28,413 bases of DNA from Chara braunii. Taxonomy: Eukaryota; Streptophyta; Charophyceae; Charales; Characeae. Location of the stretch: the NCBI GenBank assembly GCA_003427395.1, contig BFEA01000132.1:2241133-2269545 (forward strand). The letters run 5' to 3'. The stretch's first letter is position 1; the number at the start of each line of letters is the position of its first letter. The position numbers were made by a program, and so were the translations under genes. The notes under the pieces were generated by a model, which saw only the letters and a program-made list of their open reading frames with translations, ran no database searches and was not told the DNA's origin. This document shows positions 27,434-28,413 of the stretch, piece after piece.

Positions 27434-28339
27434 CATGGCTTATTTCCGAACCTCGACCTTCCCCCCCCTCCCGCTCCCACCCCCGGCTCCCCCCGCTCCT
27501 GCAAATCTTCACCCCAGATGGTTAATACTTGTTCGCCGAGACAAGAGGCACGAATACAGACAGACGAGATTACACACCTCCGTCGTCCGTACGGAACTCT
27601 AGGCGGGTTTGCAGGTAAGTTCATTTCCCCGCCCTGGGAACCGAATGCATACATTCACGTATTACCTATCTATATACATATATATATATATACCAAAAAA
27701 TAGAAACATATATATTGTAATATGTGCGCACGATTGGCGCTTCTTCAACCACTTCATCCACTTCATCCACCATATCCACCATATCCATCCCCCACCCCCG
27801 CCCCCTCCTCCCCTCTCCACACCCTTTGCAACTGCCACCGCAATGCCATTGTGCGCCGGAAACAACCAGCGGGAGCGCGACACGAGGCTCGAATCATCCC
27901 CACCACTCATGAATTAATTAGACGACTTACTGTATTAACGCCTGTACCAACTACCAACTGGAGCTGACGAGATTCAACGAACAACATCTTGCTGCTTTAC
28001 ATATTCCCCTCGGTTTATATGTTTCCCTCGGTCTGACAAATCAGAGATTTCCCTCGGTCGGACAAGTCTGATGACAACAACAGGCCACAGTAACAATGCC
28101 CGCGCAGGCTTGTTCGTTAGTTTCTCCGTTGATTAGTCCGCCGGTTCGTTCCCTCGTGATAGCTCTCCTATTCCGAAGTCGAAACGGGAGCCCCCGCAGA
28201 GGACGAAAGAAGGCAGATCCATGAGAAGAGAACGTGGTAGAAGAAAGAAAAGGGGGAGGTAGAGGGTAGAAGATAATTACGGTAGCTCGACTAAGACATA
28301 GATAACACCAATTGTACGCATGATTAAACGGACACTCGA
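27434..28339. other. Unassigned stretch with short repeats
   Basis: It has a CCACTTCATCCA/CCATATCCA tandem region at about 27748-27790, an AT-rich tract near 27665-27715, and TTCCCTCGGT three times at about 27990-28060. A perfect donor-like CAGGTAAGT at about 27612 is isolated. No gene is recognised. Confidence 0.45.
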
Positions 28340-28344
28340 TCATC

Positions 28345-28413
<69 letters not shown>
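28340..28413. repeat. (CT)n microsatellite at the window end
   Basis: A few CAT units are followed by more than 30 CT units running off the end of the window. Confidence 0.97.

Noticed and set aside
27605-27620. Perfect splice-donor-like CAGGTAAGT (also near 21548)
   Set aside because: No coding exon, acceptor or conserved reading frame accompanies either site, and this 9-mer is expected by chance at this scale.

Overview
This window looks like nuclear DNA from a large, repeat-rich eukaryotic genome, most likely a green plant or streptophyte alga (a charophyte such as Chara would fit, but this is inference). It carries decayed L1-type non-LTR retrotransposons (LINEs) with an APE-type endonuclease, a plant-like reverse transcriptase followed by a CCHC zinc-binding domain, and a zinc-knuckle ORF1. 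Around them are many short inverted-repeat elements (MITEs), tRNA-like SINE candidates, poly(A)/poly(T) tails and long dinucleotide repeats. I found no intact cellular gene, rRNA, bona fide tRNA gene or CRISPR array.

Layout. 1-3100: 5'-truncated LINE A (minus strand): C-terminal half of ORF2 plus a 3' UTR. 3101-11651: LINE B (minus), the longest copy, with ORF1, endonuclease, a reverse transcriptase missing its catalytic core, zinc-binding domain, 3' UTR and poly(A), flanked by imperfect direct repeats. It is interrupted by a 0.2-kb hairpin element and by a sequencing-adapter artefact. 11652-13970: a SINE-like stretch, a GC-rich decayed coding region possibly from a Harbinger-type transposase, a half copy of a palindrome-rich element and an AT repeat. 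13970-16410: a LINE tail (minus) and LINE C (plus). 16422-18540: LINE D (minus), split by three later insertions and containing an N gap. 18540-21350: short repeats, two foldback MITEs (one carrying a nested LINE tail), a TTAA-flanked MITE and RT fragment E. 21480-21830: GA/CT repeats inside inverted repeats. 22080-25430: clusters of TTAA-, TA- and TTA-flanked MITEs, tandem duplications and SINE candidates. 25430-28413: T-rich tracts flanked by direct repeats, a LINE tail, another MITE, GA-rich and CpG-rich unique sequence, ending in a CT repeat.

Four results stand out. (1) A 38-bp Nextera-type junction adapter at 4872-4909 sits between two identical 183-bp copies, so that part of the assembly is artefactual. 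(2) The LINE 3' ends share a structured module whose stem base pairs change together between copies and which lies just before the poly(A). (3) One MITE (23318-23460) sits in one copy of a local tandem duplication while the other copy retains the matching empty TTAA site. (4) MITE families with different ends appear to share an internal core. The elements do not form a working pathway: every LINE copy is disabled, and none shows the reverse transcriptase YxDD catalytic box.
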